Below are positions 51,303 to 59,558 of a DNA stretch of 64,000 bases, piece after piece; position 1 is the stretch's first letter, and every line of letters starts with the position of its first letter. Under the pieces are notes generated by a model, which saw nothing but the letters and a program-made list of their open reading frames with translations, did no database searches and was not told the DNA's origin. The stretch is from Streptomyces sp. RPT161. GTDB taxonomy: Bacteria > Actinomycetota > Actinomycetes > Streptomycetales > Streptomycetaceae. The stretch covers positions 1 to 64,000 of the forward strand of contig NZ_JAPZVN010000025.1 of NCBI RefSeq assembly GCF_027533845.1. Reading direction: 5' to 3'. The position numbers and the translations under genes are program-made.

Positions 51303-53375
51303 TCACCCACCGTCCGTACCGGATCCGTTGGGCAGTCGTACCAGCGAGAAGCGCCCGGCGGGGGTCCCGGCCAGGGCTCCTTCCATGGCGTCCTGCCAGA
51401 TGGGACCGGCGAGGGTGCCGCCGAACGCCTGGCCGACGATGTCGCCGCCGATGCTCTGGCCGTCCAGGTCCTGAGTGTTGCTGGTGTCGCTGACCACGGT
51501 GGCGCCGGACAGCTCCGGGGTGTAACCGACGAACCAGACCTGCTTGCTGGCATCGGTGGTGCCCGTCTTGCCCGCGTTGTCGCGGTCGGTGAGCCCGGCG
51601 GGCTTGCCGGTGCCGTCCTGGACCACGCCCTTGAGCATGGTGGTGATGGTGTCGGCGGTCTGCGCCGACATCACCCGCGTGCAGTTGGACCGTGGTACGG
51701 CCAGGTTCCGATGGTCGGCTGTGGTCACCGAGGTGATGGCGACCGGTGAGCAGTAGACGCCGTGGTTGGCGAACGTCGCGTAGACGTTCGCCATTTCCAG
51801 TGGGGTGAGGTCGTTGCTGCCCAGGGTGAGGGAGGGCACGACCTGCAGCGCCGCGCCGTTGGCCTGGTCGGTGATGCCGAGCTTGTTGGCCATGTCGGCG
51901 ACGTTGCACAGGCCGGTGTCGGCCTCCAGTTGGGCGAAGTAGGTGTTGACCGACTGCGCCATCGCGGCAGGCATGGCGAACGGGCCGACCAGTGAGGTGC
52001 TGTCGTTGTGCACCTCGCCGCCTTGCGGGTAGTCGTGTCCCGCGCAGTCGGCCATGTCCGGCCAGGGCATGGAGTACGGGGAGGGGTATCGCTGGGACGG
52101 CTGGAGACCGTCCTCCAACGCGGCTGCCGCGACGATCGGTTTGAACGTCGATCCGGTTGGAAAGCCCAAGCCGCCGCCCATCGCGGCGCCGACGTTGAGG
52201 TTGATCTCCGTCTGATTCGGTCCGACACCGTAGTCACGGCTCTGCCCCATGGCGACGATCGCGCCGCTGCCGGGTCGCACCAGGGTCATGGCCGTGGCGG
52301 CCTGGTCCGTGGTGTAGACGTGCGAGGTCACGGACCGCTGCAGCGCCTGCTGTGCCCTGGGGTCCAGTGTGGTGTGGATCTGCAACCCGCCTCGCTGCCA
52401 CAGTGCTTGGCGTTGTGCTGCCGTCCTGCCGAAGGACGGGTCGCTGAGCACGATGTGGCGTACGTAGTCGCAGAAGAACCCCTCGCCCTGTTGTGCGGTG
52501 ATGCAACCCTGCCGCGGCGTGCTGACCCTGAGCTGAATCGGGGTTCGGATCGCCTGTTGCGCCTGGGCGGAGGTGATGCTCCCGTACTGGGCCATCTTGC
52601 GCAGTACGGTGTCGCGGCGCTGCTTGGCGACTGCTGGGTGCACGGTCGGGTCGTAGGACGACGGTGACTGGACCAGTCCGGCGAGCAGCGCGGCCTGCGG
52701 GAGCGACAGGTCCTTGGCGTGGACGCTGAAGTACCGTTCAGCCGCGGCCTCGACCCCGTAAGCCTGTTCGCCGAAGTAAGTGATGTTGAGGTAGTTGGTG
52801 AGGATCTGGTCCTTGCTCAGGGTCTGCTCGACCTTGATCGCATAGCGCAGTTCCTGGACCTTGCGGCCGAGAGTCTGCCGCTGGGCCTGCAGCACGGCCC
52901 GCTGGTCGTTGCCCGCCTCCTCGACGAACACGTTCTTGACGTACTGCTGGGTCAGGGTGGAGGCGCCCTGCACGACACCACCACTGGCCGCGTTGGTGTT
53001 GAGCGCACGCAGAACGCCCTTCACGTCGATGGCACCGTGCTGGTAGAAGCGGTGGTCCTCGATGTCGACCAGCGCGGTGCGCATGACGGGGGCGATCTGG
53101 TCCTCGGGTACGACGGTCCGGTCGCGGTCGTAGACGGTGGCGATGAGGCCGCCGTCGGCATCGTAGATCGACGTCGCCTGGGCCAGCGGGGGTGCTTTGA
53201 GGTCGTCGGGCAGGTCGTTGAAGTCCTCGGTCGCTGACTTGGCACTGACCCCGATGGCGCCTACGGCGGGCAGTGCGAGACCCGCCGCCAGTACCCCGGC
53301 CAGAACGCTTGTACCCATCATGCGGCAGGCAAGACGGATCTTGGACGGGGCTCGACCCGAATCCGTTAGCGGCAT
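51303..53375 (-). CDS. Class A penicillin-binding protein (transglycosylase/transpeptidase)
   Basis: This 690-residue protein has one N-terminal membrane segment (about 20-45), a glycosyltransferase-51 domain with Glu106 in IEDHRFYQHGAID and GASTLTQQYVKN, and a transpeptidase domain with Ser409-x-x-Lys412 (GSTFK), Ser475-Val-Asn477 and Lys603-Thr-Gly. It polymerises and cross-links peptidoglycan at the outer face of the membrane. There is no PASTA domain. The ATG at 53375 has no clear ribosome-binding site, so the start is uncertain. A Tat-type beta-lactamase lies 24 kb away, not linked. Confidence 0.92.
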   Translation of the reverse strand: MPLTDSGRAPSKIRLACRMMGTSVLAGVLAAGLALPAVGAIGVSAKSATEDFNDLPDDLKAPPLAQATSIYDADGGLIATVYDRDRTVVPEDQIAPVMRTALVDIEDHRFYQHGAIDVKGVLRALNTNAASGGVVQGASTLTQQYVKNVFVEEAGNDQRAVLQAQRQTLGRKVQELRYAIKVEQTLSKDQILTNYLNITYFGEQAYGVEAAAERYFSVHAKDLSLPQAALLAGLVQSPSSYDPTVHPAVAKQRRDTVLRKMAQYGSITSAQAQQAIRTPIQLRVSTPRQGCITAQQGEGFFCDYVRHIVLSDPSFGRTAAQRQALWQRGGLQIHTTLDPRAQQALQRSVTSHVYTTDQAATAMTLVRPGSGAIVAMGQSRDYGVGPNQTEINLNVGAAMGGGLGFPTGSTFKPIVAAAALEDGLQPSQRYPSPYSMPWPDMADCAGHDYPQGGEVHNDSTSLVGPFAMPAAMAQSVNTYFAQLEADTGLCNVADMANKLGITDQANGAALQVVPSLTLGSNDLTPLEMANVYATFANHGVYCSPVAITSVTTADHRNLAVPRSNCTRVMSAQTADTITTMLKGVVQDGTGKPAGLTDRDNAGKTGTTDASKQVWFVGYTPELSGATVVSDTSNTQDLDGQSIGGDIVGQAFGGTLAGPIWQDAMEGALAGTPAGRFSLVRLPNGSGTDGG

Positions 53376-53705
53376 AGATCGCACGGTACGTCGCTTGGCT
53401 GTGTAAGGAACCTGTTGTGTGCGGCGGGTTCCGCATCGACCCCCGGGCGTCAACTGGCGTTGAGGCCCGGGTCACCCGACCGACCGCCGTCGACAGGGCC
53501 GTGACGCAGACGGGCCGACACCACCAGCCACCTGGATCGTCCAGCGGTACCGTGGCACCAGCTTACTTGTGCGGAGACGCGGCAGCGGGCTGGGAGGTTG
53601 CCACGCAGGCCGCAACCGCCGCTCGGCGGTTGCGGGTTCCCGTCACCATCACGAAGTGCGGCATGATCGGCTGGGCGCGCAAGGCGTCGGCGTAGGGGCC
53701 GCCCC
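53376..53705. other. Intergenic region with terminator of the ferredoxin-P450 operon
   Basis: No gene is supported in these 330 bp. CCGCAACCGCC (53610-53620) and its exact complement (53625-53635) form an 11-bp stem with a GCTC loop, 71 bp past the ferredoxin stop, and most likely end the leftward P450-ferredoxin transcript. A short rightward frame at 53417-53695 has poor codon bias and no recognisable similarity. Confidence 0.7.
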
Positions 53706-53909
53706 TCAGCCCTCGTCCTCGCCCAGCGACAGCGCGCGTGACGGGCACAGGTCGACGGCCTCCCGCACGGTCTTGGCGTACTCCGGCCCCGGTCGCTCCG
53801 CCAGCAGCCGTACCCGGCCGTCGTCGTCGCTCTGGTCGAAGACCGCTGGCTCGGTGAGCACACACTGACCGGAGCCCACACACACTTCCCTGTCGGCCTG
53901 GATCCGCAT
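53706..53909 (-). CDS. [3Fe-4S]-type ferredoxin, P450 redox partner
   Basis: This 67-residue ferredoxin has CVGSGQC then DLCPSRAL, three cysteines where a [4Fe-4S] protein has four, with Gly in place of the second. That is the standard [3Fe-4S] form of Streptomyces P450 partners. AGGGAG lies eight bases before the ATG at 53909. It follows the P450 gene by 32 bp in one operon and should carry electrons from a ferredoxin reductase to it. Confidence 0.94.
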   Translation of the reverse strand: MRIQADREVCVGSGQCVLTEPAVFDQSDDDGRVRLLAERPGPEYAKTVREAVDLCPSRALSLGEDEG

Positions 53910-53941
53910 GACCAACTCCCTTTCGTCGTGTGTACGCAAGT

Positions 53942-55174
53942 TCACCAGGTGACGGGCAGTTGGTACAGGCCGTAGATGGTCGCGTCGTCCTTGAACGGCA
54001 GTTCGGCGACGGGCGCGGCCAGTCGTAGGCCGGGGACGCGGGCGAAGAGTGTGGTGAACACGATCTCAAGTTCCATCCGGGCCAGGTTCTGCCCCAGGCA
54101 CTGGTGGATCCCGTAGCCGAATGCCACATGGTGTCGGCCGCCGCGTTGGATGTCCAACTCGTCGGCCCGGCCGAAGGCAACGCCGTCGCGGTTGGCCCCG
54201 CCGACGCTCAGCGCGACCCCGTCGCCCGCGTGGATGGTGACTCCGCCGATCTCGATGTCGGCCAGTGCCACCCGGGGAATGGCGTCGACAATGCTGAAGT
54301 ACCGCAGCAGTTCCTCGACCGTCTGGCCGACCAGTGCCGGATCGGCCCTCAGCTGGTCGAGTTGTTGGGGATTCTGCAACAGTCCGGCCGTACCCAGCGA
54401 GATCATGTTCGCGGTGGTCTCGTGTCCGGCCAGCAGCAGCAACGCGGCCAGGCCGACCAGCAGTTCATGCGTGAACACCTCTGCTTCGCGGTTGCGCAAG
54501 ATCAACCGGCCTAGCAGGTCGTCGCTCGGCTCCCGCTCCTTGGCCGTGACCAGTTCGTCCAGGAAGCCGCGCAGGGCACGGATCGCCGCGGACCGATCTT
54601 CCGGACTGGCGTTGAAACTCACCACCGTCCTGGTCCGGCTCTGGAAGAAGTCACGGTCCGCGTAGGGGACACCCAGCAACTCGCAGATCACCATGGACGG
54701 AACCGGAAGCGACAGCGCGCTCACGAGGTCCGCGGGACGTGGACCGGCCAGGAGGTCGGCGACACAGCCCTCCGCGATCTCCTGGATGCGTGGCCGTAGG
54801 GCCTGCACTCGTTTCACCGTGAACTCGGTGATGAGCATGCGCCGATGCGTCGAGTGCCGAGGTGCGTCGAGACCGATGAGCGCGTTGGCGATGGGGGCGA
54901 AGTCCTGCTGTGCCTGCGCCTGCAACGACGGGACGGGTGTCGGCAGATTGGGGTGCGTACGGTCGGAACTCAGCCGTGGATCCGTCAGCAACTGGCGTAG
55001 GAGGTCATGCCGGGTGACTAACCATGCGGTTCGGTCACCGGGCAGGGCGACTCGGGCGATGGGCCGTTCCGCGCGGAGCGCCGAGTACTGCTCGGGTGGA
55101 TCGAAGGGACAGCCCCTGGCCATCGGGAAGGCGGGCAACTCACGGGTGGGGGCGCTTGTGGAGACGTCGGTCAT
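53942..55174 (-). CDS. Cytochrome P450, CYP105-like
   Basis: This 410-residue P450 has all core motifs: AGHETTAN (249-256) in the I-helix, ExxR at Glu288-Arg291 (EELLRY), and the haem loop FGYGIHQCLGQNLAR with Cys359. The sequence, including FPMARGCPFDPPEQY and RRMLITEFTVKRV, resembles CYP105 enzymes, broad-range hydroxylases of drugs and natural products. The ATG at 55174 has GGGAG five bases ahead. It is cotranscribed with the ferredoxin and diverges from the XRE-cupin regulator. Confidence 0.93.
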   Translation of the reverse strand: MTDVSTSAPTRELPAFPMARGCPFDPPEQYSALRAERPIARVALPGDRTAWLVTRHDLLRQLLTDPRLSSDRTHPNLPTPVPSLQAQAQQDFAPIANALIGLDAPRHSTHRRMLITEFTVKRVQALRPRIQEIAEGCVADLLAGPRPADLVSALSLPVPSMVICELLGVPYADRDFFQSRTRTVVSFNASPEDRSAAIRALRGFLDELVTAKEREPSDDLLGRLILRNREAEVFTHELLVGLAALLLLAGHETTANMISLGTAGLLQNPQQLDQLRADPALVGQTVEELLRYFSIVDAIPRVALADIEIGGVTIHAGDGVALSVGGANRDGVAFGRADELDIQRGGRHHVAFGYGIHQCLGQNLARMELEIVFTTLFARVPGLRLAAPVAELPFKDDATIYGLYQLPVTW

Positions 55175-55214
55175 GTCTACTCCCAACCTCTTTTCGGAGG
55201 ATGTGAATGTGACT

Positions 55215-55226
55215 CTCTTTAAAGAG
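55215..55226. promoter_or_regulatory. Palindrome upstream of the P450-ferredoxin operon
   Basis: CTCTTTAAAGAG is a perfect 12-bp AT-rich palindrome, 41 bp before the P450 start, inside the promoter region. It may be an operator or the -10 region. A single half-site CGGCAA at 55274-55279 resembles the arm of the XRE-cupin operator described below. Confidence 0.4.
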
Positions 55227-55328
55227 TAGACGTTAATTGTCAGTAACCTTCAAGAATTTCTGGGAGAGGTTGTCGGCAAGACGCGGGCAGCGTTACTGGC
55301 CGCCGTGAGAGAGGGTTGCAATCGCCCA

Positions 55329-55342
55329 TGCCGTTTCGGCAA
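55329..55342. promoter_or_regulatory. XRE-cupin operator, copy 1 (own gene)
   Basis: TGCCGTTTCGGCAA lies 10 bp before the regulator start, overlapping the ribosome-binding region. Its 13-bp core TGCCG-TTT-CGGCA is an inverted repeat. The same sequence, as TTGCCG-TTT-CGGCAA, recurs at 57105-57119 before the flavoprotein gene. Recurrence of a 14-bp match at both ends of a convergent pair strongly suggests one shared regulator, most simply the XRE-cupin protein. Confidence 0.75.
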
Positions 55343-55352
55343 GCTGCCAGGT

Positions 55353-55940
55353 ATGGACGATCTCACCGATGTGCTGGCGGCCGTGGGCCCGCGGCTGCGA
55401 GAACTGCGCCGACAGCACAGCATGACCCTGGCAGACCTCGCGGAGGCGACCGGCATCTCGGAGAGCACCCTGTCCCGGCTGGAGAGCGGTGGCCGCCGCC
55501 CCAACCTGGAACTGCTGCTCCCACTGGCCCGCGCCTACGGTGTGCCGCTGGACGAGCTCGTCGGAGCGCCGCACACCGGTGACCCGCGGGTGCATCTACG
55601 CCCTGTCCGGCGCAACGGGGTGACGTTCGTGCCGCTGACCCGGCGCGCCGGAGGACTGCAGGCGCACAAGATGGTGATCCCGCCCAGGCGCGGGGACGAC
55701 GACCCCGACCTGAAGACACACGAGGGGTACGAGTGGCTGTACGTCCTCAACGGCAGACTGCGGCTGCTGCTCGGGCAGCACGACCTGATCCTCAAGCCGG
55801 GTGAGGTCGCGGAGTTCGACACACATCTGCCGCACTGGATGGGGGCCGCGGACGACGAACCGGTGGAACTGCTCGTCCTGTTCGGCCAGCAGGGCGAACG
55901 CGCTCACCTGCGTGCCCGTCCGGCCTCACCCCGTCAGTAG
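55353..55940 (+). CDS. XRE-family regulator with C-terminal cupin domain
   Basis: This 195-residue protein has an N-terminal helix-turn-helix (LRELRRQHSMTLADLAEATG, then SESTLSRLESGGRRP, about 14-65) and a cupin sensor domain (about 100-190; THEGYEWLYVLNGRLRLLL, LKPGEVAEFDTHLPHWM). Cupin residues His and Glu near HEGYE and DTHLPHW could bind a metal or ligand. It diverges from the P450 operon and converges on the flavoprotein gene. An operator sits directly before its start. Confidence 0.92.
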   Translation: MDDLTDVLAAVGPRLRELRRQHSMTLADLAEATGISESTLSRLESGGRRPNLELLLPLARAYGVPLDELVGAPHTGDPRVHLRPVRRNGVTFVPLTRRAGGLQAHKMVIPPRRGDDDPDLKTHEGYEWLYVLNGRLRLLLGQHDLILKPGEVAEFDTHLPHWMGAADDEPVELLVLFGQQGERAHLRARPASPRQ

Positions 55941-55979
55941 GCACACCTCATGGCGGGCTTCGTGATCCCGCATCGAGGG

Positions 55980-57062
55980 TCACCGCCGCGCGCGGTCGGC
56001 TGAGCGCAGCAAGGTGTCGAGACCGTGTCGGCGCTCGCCCAGAACCCGCTCACAGACGGCGGCCTCGCTCGCCGGGCTGAAGGCGTCGGTGAGTTCGCCC
56101 CGCGGGACGGCCCTGCGCCGGGCCACCGCGTCATCGGTGTCAGCGGTCACCAGATCCGCGTTGATCGCCACCGCGGCCTGCACCCCGGCGCCCGCCGCGG
56201 CCGGTACGCCGGCCATCAGGTCGGTGATGTTGCCGGCGACCCACACCCCGGCGGCGGCGGTCCGGCCAGTCGCGTCCGACTCCACGTACGCCCCCACGCC
56301 CATGGGGTGTTCGACCGCCGTCACGCCCAGACCGGACAGGACCTCACTGCGGGCCACGAAGCGCGGGGCCACCACCAGAGCCCGCGCCGGAACCCGTCGC
56401 CCCGAGGACAGCCGTACGCCAGCGAGTTGATCGTCTCGGACCTCCAGACCGGTGACCTCGCCATCGACCACGCTGATCCCGCGGGCGGCCAACCGCTCCC
56501 ACTCCTCCTCGCTCGGGTCCTCCGCGGTGTGGATGAAGTAGGTCACCTGGGACGACCACTGCCGGAACAACAGCGCCTGATGCATCGAGGTCGGGCCGCC
56601 GGCCAGCACGCCGATCGGCACATCCCGTACCTCCCAACCGTGGCAGTACGGGCAGTGCAGCACGTCGCGCCCCCACCGTTCCCGCACCCTGGGCACCTCC
56701 GGTAGTTGGTCCACCAGCCCCGTCGTCACCAGCAAACGGCGTGCGCTGAAGCTGTCCCCGCTCGCGGTCTCGACGACGAAGCAGTCATCCGCCCGCCGGG
56801 CGGCCACGGCCCGGCCGGACACGATCCGTCCGCCGTACCCGGTGATCTCCTCCCGTCCCGCCCGCAGGAGTTCCAGTGGCGGCACGCCATCCCGGGAGAG
56901 CAGCCCGTGCGCCGCGGACGCGGGCGCGTTGCGCGGTTCACCGGCATCGACGACCAGTACGGAGCGACGGGCCCGCGCCAGCGTCAGCGCCCCCGACAGG
57001 CCGGCGACGCCTCCGCCGACGACCACGACATCCCACTCAGCGGCATTCTTCTGTGCAGTCAT
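55980..57062 (-). CDS. Thioredoxin-reductase-like FAD/NAD(P) oxidoreductase
   Basis: This 360-residue flavoprotein has an N-terminal FAD loop VVVVGGGVAGLSGALTLARA, the redox-active CPYC (137-140) in VLHCPYCHGWEV, a second nucleotide loop GVLAGG, and the C-terminal FAD motif GVWVAGNITD. The layout is that of thioredoxin reductases, but low similarity to TrxB-type ends suggests the group acting on natural-product dithiols or unknown partners. The frame is open much further upstream; the ATG at 57062 is chosen from the Rossmann start. A XRE-cupin operator lies 43 bp upstream, so it is probably that regulator's target. Confidence 0.9.
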   Translation of the reverse strand: MTAQKNAAEWDVVVVGGGVAGLSGALTLARARRSVLVVDAGEPRNAPASAAHGLLSRDGVPPLELLRAGREEITGYGGRIVSGRAVAARRADDCFVVETASGDSFSARRLLVTTGLVDQLPEVPRVRERWGRDVLHCPYCHGWEVRDVPIGVLAGGPTSMHQALLFRQWSSQVTYFIHTAEDPSEEEWERLAARGISVVDGEVTGLEVRDDQLAGVRLSSGRRVPARALVVAPRFVARSEVLSGLGVTAVEHPMGVGAYVESDATGRTAAAGVWVAGNITDLMAGVPAAAGAGVQAAVAINADLVTADTDDAVARRRAVPRGELTDAFSPASEAAVCERVLGERRHGLDTLLRSADRARR

Positions 57063-57104
57063 GTGTGCACCATGGAACGCCAGCAGCCGGAATCGCAAGG
57101 TTCC

Positions 57105-57119
57105 TTGCCGTTTCGGCAA
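57105..57119. promoter_or_regulatory. XRE-cupin operator, copy 2 (flavoprotein gene)
   Basis: TTGCCG-TTT-CGGCAA is a perfect 15-bp inverted repeat, 43 bp upstream of the flavoprotein start, in a position to block its promoter. It matches 14 bases of copy 1 at 55329-55342. Confidence 0.75.
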
Positions 57120-57202
57120 TAGGCTGGACAGGTCGGCGCGCCGAGGAGCTTCGTCGTGCCCTGCTGCCCCGGCTGTTCTACTGGTCGGCGGGGTCCGTCG
57201 AC

Positions 57203-58480
57203 TCAAGTGGGCGAGGCTGTCGCCCGGGGAACCGGCTTGTCGAACATGGCGCAGACCGCGGCGTTGACCAGTGCCTGGTCGGCTCGACCGGTCCTGGGGT
57301 TGGCCAGGCCGAAGATGGTGGAGGTGAAGACGGAGACGGTACGTTGACCGGTGCCGTCGGTGTAGTCCTCGCTGGAGTAGCCGGGGACCTGACCGCCATG
57401 ACCCCAGGCAGTGCCGCAGGGAGTGACGATCTGTTCCAGCCCGAGTCCGTAGCGGTTGGAGGTGGAAGATCCCTCGGAGACGGTGGTGCGCATTTCCCGC
57501 ATCTGGGCGGGCGGCAGCAGCCTGCCGGACAAGAGGGACTTGTCGAAGCGGGCCCAGTCGTCGGCGGTCGAGATGACGCCGCCCGCACCGGCCTCCGTGG
57601 TCAGACCGATGCGCGTGACGTCGACGTAACCGTCGGCCCGTGAACCGCCGACGAAGTGGGTGCCCGGCGGGGTGCCTGCCGGGAGCACGGGTCCCAGATG
57701 CGCTGCGTCGGGTTCGTACCCGTGCGCGAGGTGCGGGTCCGTCGGCTGGATGACGCCGCTGGACAGGTAAGTGTGTTCCAAGTGCAGGGGCTTGACAATG
57801 CGCTGCTGAATGAGGTCGGCCAGGCGCTGCCCGGTTGCCTTCTCGGCTACGAGGCCGAGGGCGACGTAGTTGGTGTTGCTGTAGGAGAAGCGGGCACCCG
57901 GTGCGAACAGGGGGCCGTGTTCGACGGCCGCGGCGACCAGCTGTTGCGGGGTCCACTGCCGGGTGTCCTGGCCGGTGAACGTCCTCAGTACCGCCGGGTC
58001 GTTGGAGTGGTTGAACAGGCCGCTGGTGTGGTTCAGCAGCATGCCCACGGGGATGGCGTGCCCGTTGGGAACGAGGCCGGGCAGCCACTTGTCCACCGGG
58101 TCGGTCAGCTCGATCCGGTGCTCGGCGACCAGTTGCAGGATCACGGTGGCGACCATCGTCTTGCTGTTGGAACCCATCTTGAACTGGTCGTCGACGTCGA
58201 GCCTGTGATCGGCGACGGACCAGGCGGCTTGCCGGGCGATCTGGATGGGGGATCCATGGCCGTCGTCAACCCGCACGAGCACGCCCGGCGCGCCGGCGGC
58301 CACATCCTGCCGGGCCAGCCGGGCGAGTTGGAGCTGCCCGACTGAGGCAGTCGTGGTGGTGGACGTTGGCCTAACGGACCCCGCGCTGCACGCTGTTGCC
58401 GCGCAGACGAGTGCGGCGGTGAGCGGCACCGCCAGCGCCATCCTGCGTCGGCGGCGCGACGGCCGGGTGTGCTGGGTCAT
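57203..58480 (-). CDS. Serine hydrolase (class C beta-lactamase/DD-peptidase family), probable lipoprotein
   Basis: This 425-residue protein has Ser104-x-x-Lys107 (GSNSK), Tyr200-Ser-Asn202 (FSYSN) and a late HGG in AWGHGGQVPG, the triad of class C/DD-carboxypeptidase-type enzymes. The N-terminus is very basic (RPSRRRRR) followed by a hydrophobic stretch ending in ATAC31, a likely lipobox; the arginines could also direct it to Tat. AAGGAG precedes the ATG. It may be a D-alanyl-D-alanine carboxypeptidase or an esterase; true beta-lactamase activity is less likely. The overlapping antisense frames are not genes. Confidence 0.88.
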   Translation of the reverse strand: MTQHTRPSRRRRRMALAVPLTAALVCAATACSAGSVRPTSTTTTASVGQLQLARLARQDVAAGAPGVLVRVDDGHGSPIQIARQAAWSVADHRLDVDDQFKMGSNSKTMVATVILQLVAEHRIELTDPVDKWLPGLVPNGHAIPVGMLLNHTSGLFNHSNDPAVLRTFTGQDTRQWTPQQLVAAAVEHGPLFAPGARFSYSNTNYVALGLVAEKATGQRLADLIQQRIVKPLHLEHTYLSSGVIQPTDPHLAHGYEPDAAHLGPVLPAGTPPGTHFVGGSRADGYVDVTRIGLTTEAGAGGVISTADDWARFDKSLLSGRLLPPAQMREMRTTVSEGSSTSNRYGLGLEQIVTPCGTAWGHGGQVPGYSSEDYTDGTGQRTVSVFTSTIFGLANPRTGRADQALVNAAVCAMFDKPVPRATASPT

Positions 58481-58605
58481 GAGATCTGCTCCTTGCCTAC
58501 GGTGCATGCGACTTGGTGATGGTGCGCGGGCGCACTGCACCACGCTCTGCCATGAGCAGTCTGATCGGCCAGGTGCCTCTGCTCGATGCAGCGGTCACCC
58601 GAGTG

Positions 58606-58926
58606 AGTGGTACGGCTGGCCCCAGGCCGAGCTACGGCTGGCCCCACCAGCTTTCGGGGCAAAGGAACGTGGCCGGGGTGACCCTTCGTCACGGGCTGCC
58701 CGGTGACCAAGGGTCGCGGCTCTCCGACGCCACCGCGAGCGCCCCGTCCGGCCTGCTCGTCCGTCCGGACGGCATCGTCGCCTGGGCCGCCGACCACGCC
58801 GATCCATCCGGCGCCGAGGCCGCCCTGCGCTGCTGGGCCGGTGGAGCCGGTGCGTCGTCAGGTGGCATGACCGGGGCAGCCGACGGGCGGTCAACTCGGC
58901 TCGGAGGGCGCGACGGACGTACCTGA
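58606..58926 (+). pseudogene. Remnant of a FAD-dependent aromatic monooxygenase C-terminus
   Basis: The frame carries GLLVRPDGIVAWAADHADP, followed by AEAALRCWAGG, the C-terminal thioredoxin-like domain of rifampicin/aromatic monooxygenases; compare ALLVRPDHVIAWRATD in the intact enzyme at 63027. The FAD-binding and catalytic domains are absent and no start is evident. Nothing else in 58481-58980 looks coding. Confidence 0.6.
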
Positions 58927-58980
58927 AGGGCTCACCGGTGGCTGCCCGGCGGCGTCAACACCGCCGAGCAGGCTCGGCGT

Positions 58981-59439
58981 TCAGCCGAAGTCGGTGGCGG
59001 GTGTCGTGGCGTAACGGCTCATCACCTCGGCGGTGGCCTGCTCCGTGAGCCCTCCGCCCTCGGTGATGGCGTCGCGCAGGTCGCGGAAGTACTGGACGTA
59101 CAGGTCCGGGGTGAAGGTGCAGAGCATGACCAGTGGTTCGTCCCCCGGGTTGGCGAAGGTGTGCGGGACTTCAGGGGGGACCATCACCAGGGTGCCCGGA
59201 GTCGCGTCGTGGACGCGATCACCGACAGTGAAACGGCCGGTCCCGGAGACGACGTAGAAACCCTCGTCGTGACGGGCGTGACGGTGCTGGAGCGGGCCGT
59301 CAGTGTGCGGGGGGAGGGTGGCCACACCGACCCCGAGGCGATGACCGGTGGTGCTGCCGTCCTCCAGGACGCGCAGGCGGACGGGCCCCAAGTCGATGAC
59401 CTCGCCGCCGTCCGGAGCGGTGATCGAGACGTCATTCAT
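58981..59439 (-). CDS. Cupin-domain protein
   Basis: This 152-residue protein has a single cupin barrel: PLQHRHARHDEGFYVVSGTGRFTVGD with the metal His-His-Glu set, and PGTLVMVPPEVPHTFANPGDEPL with the last His. It may be a small-molecule dioxygenase, isomerase or binding protein. It diverges from a TetR gene, with a palindrome between, so it is probably TetR-controlled. The ATG at 59439 follows a GGAGGC. Confidence 0.87.
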   Translation of the reverse strand: MNDVSITAPDGGEVIDLGPVRLRVLEDGSTTGHRLGVGVATLPPHTDGPLQHRHARHDEGFYVVSGTGRFTVGDRVHDATPGTLVMVPPEVPHTFANPGDEPLVMLCTFTPDLYVQYFRDLRDAITEGGGLTEQATAEVMSRYATTPATDFG

Positions 59440-59463
59440 AGCCGCCTCCGTTATGAGGGTACG

Positions 59464-59475
59464 CTCTCATGAGAG
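59464..59475. promoter_or_regulatory. TetR-type operator between cupin and TetR genes
   Basis: CTCTCATGAGAG is a perfect 12-bp palindrome with TAC to the left and AGTAGG to the right, 25 bp from the cupin start and 84 bp from the TetR start. It is the obvious site for the TetR protein. Binding is inferred. Confidence 0.55.
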
Positions 59476-59558
59476 TAGGTTGCTGGTCGATTCCGATGCA
59501 AGCGTCCTCTCGCCTTGGGGGGAGTGCCCAGTCGAAGACCTGACAGGAGGGTGGATCG

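Noticed and set aside
53417-53695. Possible small gene between the PBP and ferredoxin genes
   Set aside because: Poor codon bias, no ribosome-binding site, and the terminator hairpin lies inside it.
57062-58088. Upstream extension of the flavoprotein frame
   Set aside because: It runs antisense to the serine hydrolase; the Rossmann motif begins directly after the ATG at 57062.
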